Below, piece by piece: positions 63,605-64,000 of a stretch of 64,000 nucleotides of DNA; the first letter of the stretch is position 1, and every line of letters begins with the position of its first letter. Location: NCBI RefSeq assembly GCF_000757485.1, contig NZ_JPYO01000042.1:395954-459953 (forward strand), written 5' to 3'. The translations under genes and the position numbers were made by a program. The notes beneath the pieces were generated by a model. That model did not search any database. It was not told the origin of the DNA and worked only from the letters and a program-made list of their open reading frames with translations. The DNA is from Achromobacter sp. RTa. GTDB lineage: Bacteria; Pseudomonadota; Gammaproteobacteria; Burkholderiales; Burkholderiaceae_B.

Positions 63605-64000
63605 AAAATGCTGCCGCGAAACGGGGCGTCACTGCACGCCGCAGTGACGCCCCCGCCTGCGCCAGCAACAATGCGGGCGAATGCCGAATCCTATTGCGTG
63701 CGGCAGACATGATGATGGCCGCCCTACACTGACCGGGCAGTTGCCAAGACCGATGGGCTTCGTACATCGGCAACCCCAACAGCGTAGGTTCCTGCAAGCG
63801 CTGGCCCGTCAGGGCGGAACCACCCCAGGTATGCCCAGGCTCCGACCGCATACCGGCCCTACCCAGGGCGGAGCCTTCTTCGTCTGTTTGAACTCATCCC
63901 TACCGCGCCGCCTGGCGCACCGTCCTTTGCGGCAATTGCCTGTGTGCAACGCACCGGGCTCCCGCAGTCATTTCTCATCCCACTCACTTCATAGGAGAAC
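63605..64000 (+). other. Structured noncoding leader before a gene outside the window
   Basis: 396 bases without a plausible gene. A perfect 12-bp stem GGGGCGTCACTG/CAGTGACGCCCC (63623-63653, 7-base loop) lies just after the replication gene, without a T-run. CCGATG/CATCGG (63750-63770) forms another hairpin. The last bases read ATAGGAGAAC, a ribosome site for a gene that must start at about 64001. In relatives of this element an integrating-conjugative-element gene follows here. Confidence 0.6.

Overview
The window is about 67% G+C and packed with genes. Its make-up fits an environmental or opportunistic betaproteobacterium of the Alcaligenaceae (Bordetella/Achromobacter type). The signs are two Bug/TctC-type periplasmic binding proteins, many LysR/IclR/GntR regulators, a giant autotransporter with an extended signal peptide, a C-rich/G-rich dispersed repeat between nusB and thiL that looks like elements I associate with this family, and conserved housekeeping blocks (thiL-nusB-ribH-ribB, ftsY/rsmD/coaD). 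This assignment is inference from gene content; no rRNA or tRNA gene is present.

Layout. 1-5340: a MarR regulator and a divergent set for the meta-cleavage branch of 3-hydroxyanthranilate: semialdehyde dehydrogenase, RidA-type deaminase, LysR regulator, 3-hydroxyanthranilate 3,4-dioxygenase and ACMS decarboxylase. 5367-17527: eleven minus-strand genes, starting with a GntR/FadR regulator, form one likely operon for uptake (TRAP transporter) and breakdown of sugar acids. 17709-24819: housekeeping genes (dgkA, ndh, pyrF, then pncC-pgpA-thiL and nusB-ribH-ribB on the minus strand). 24978-30229: a HAD phosphatase, an IclR regulator and a phnDCEE-type phosphonate/phosphite ABC importer ending in a clear terminator. 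30380-39105: an 8.7-kb autotransporter gene split by a frameshift at a run of six G.

39418-48232: a CYTH-CHAD protein, a block of short palindromic and tandem repeats, ftsY and rsmD head to head, coaD, a ferredoxin, a BenE-like carrier, a lone MOSC N-terminal domain and an AsmA-like protein. 48563-61233: accessory metabolism: a DHA2 drug exporter with its MarR regulator, an IclR-controlled M20 peptidase plus Bug receptor, a GST-luciferase-like-GNAT set, and a LysR-controlled CoA transferase, quinone oxidoreductase and Bug receptor. 61258-62046 is a methyltransferase. From about 62100 the sequence changes character and reads as the edge of an integrative conjugative element: a frameshifted STY4528-type replication gene, then about 400 noncoding bases that end in a ribosome binding site for a gene beyond the window.

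The most unusual items are the on/off-looking autotransporter, the regularly spaced GTGTCWGACAC palindromes and adjacent 17-bp tandem repeat beside ftsY, the broken end of the mobile element, and the structured noncoding stretch at the right end.
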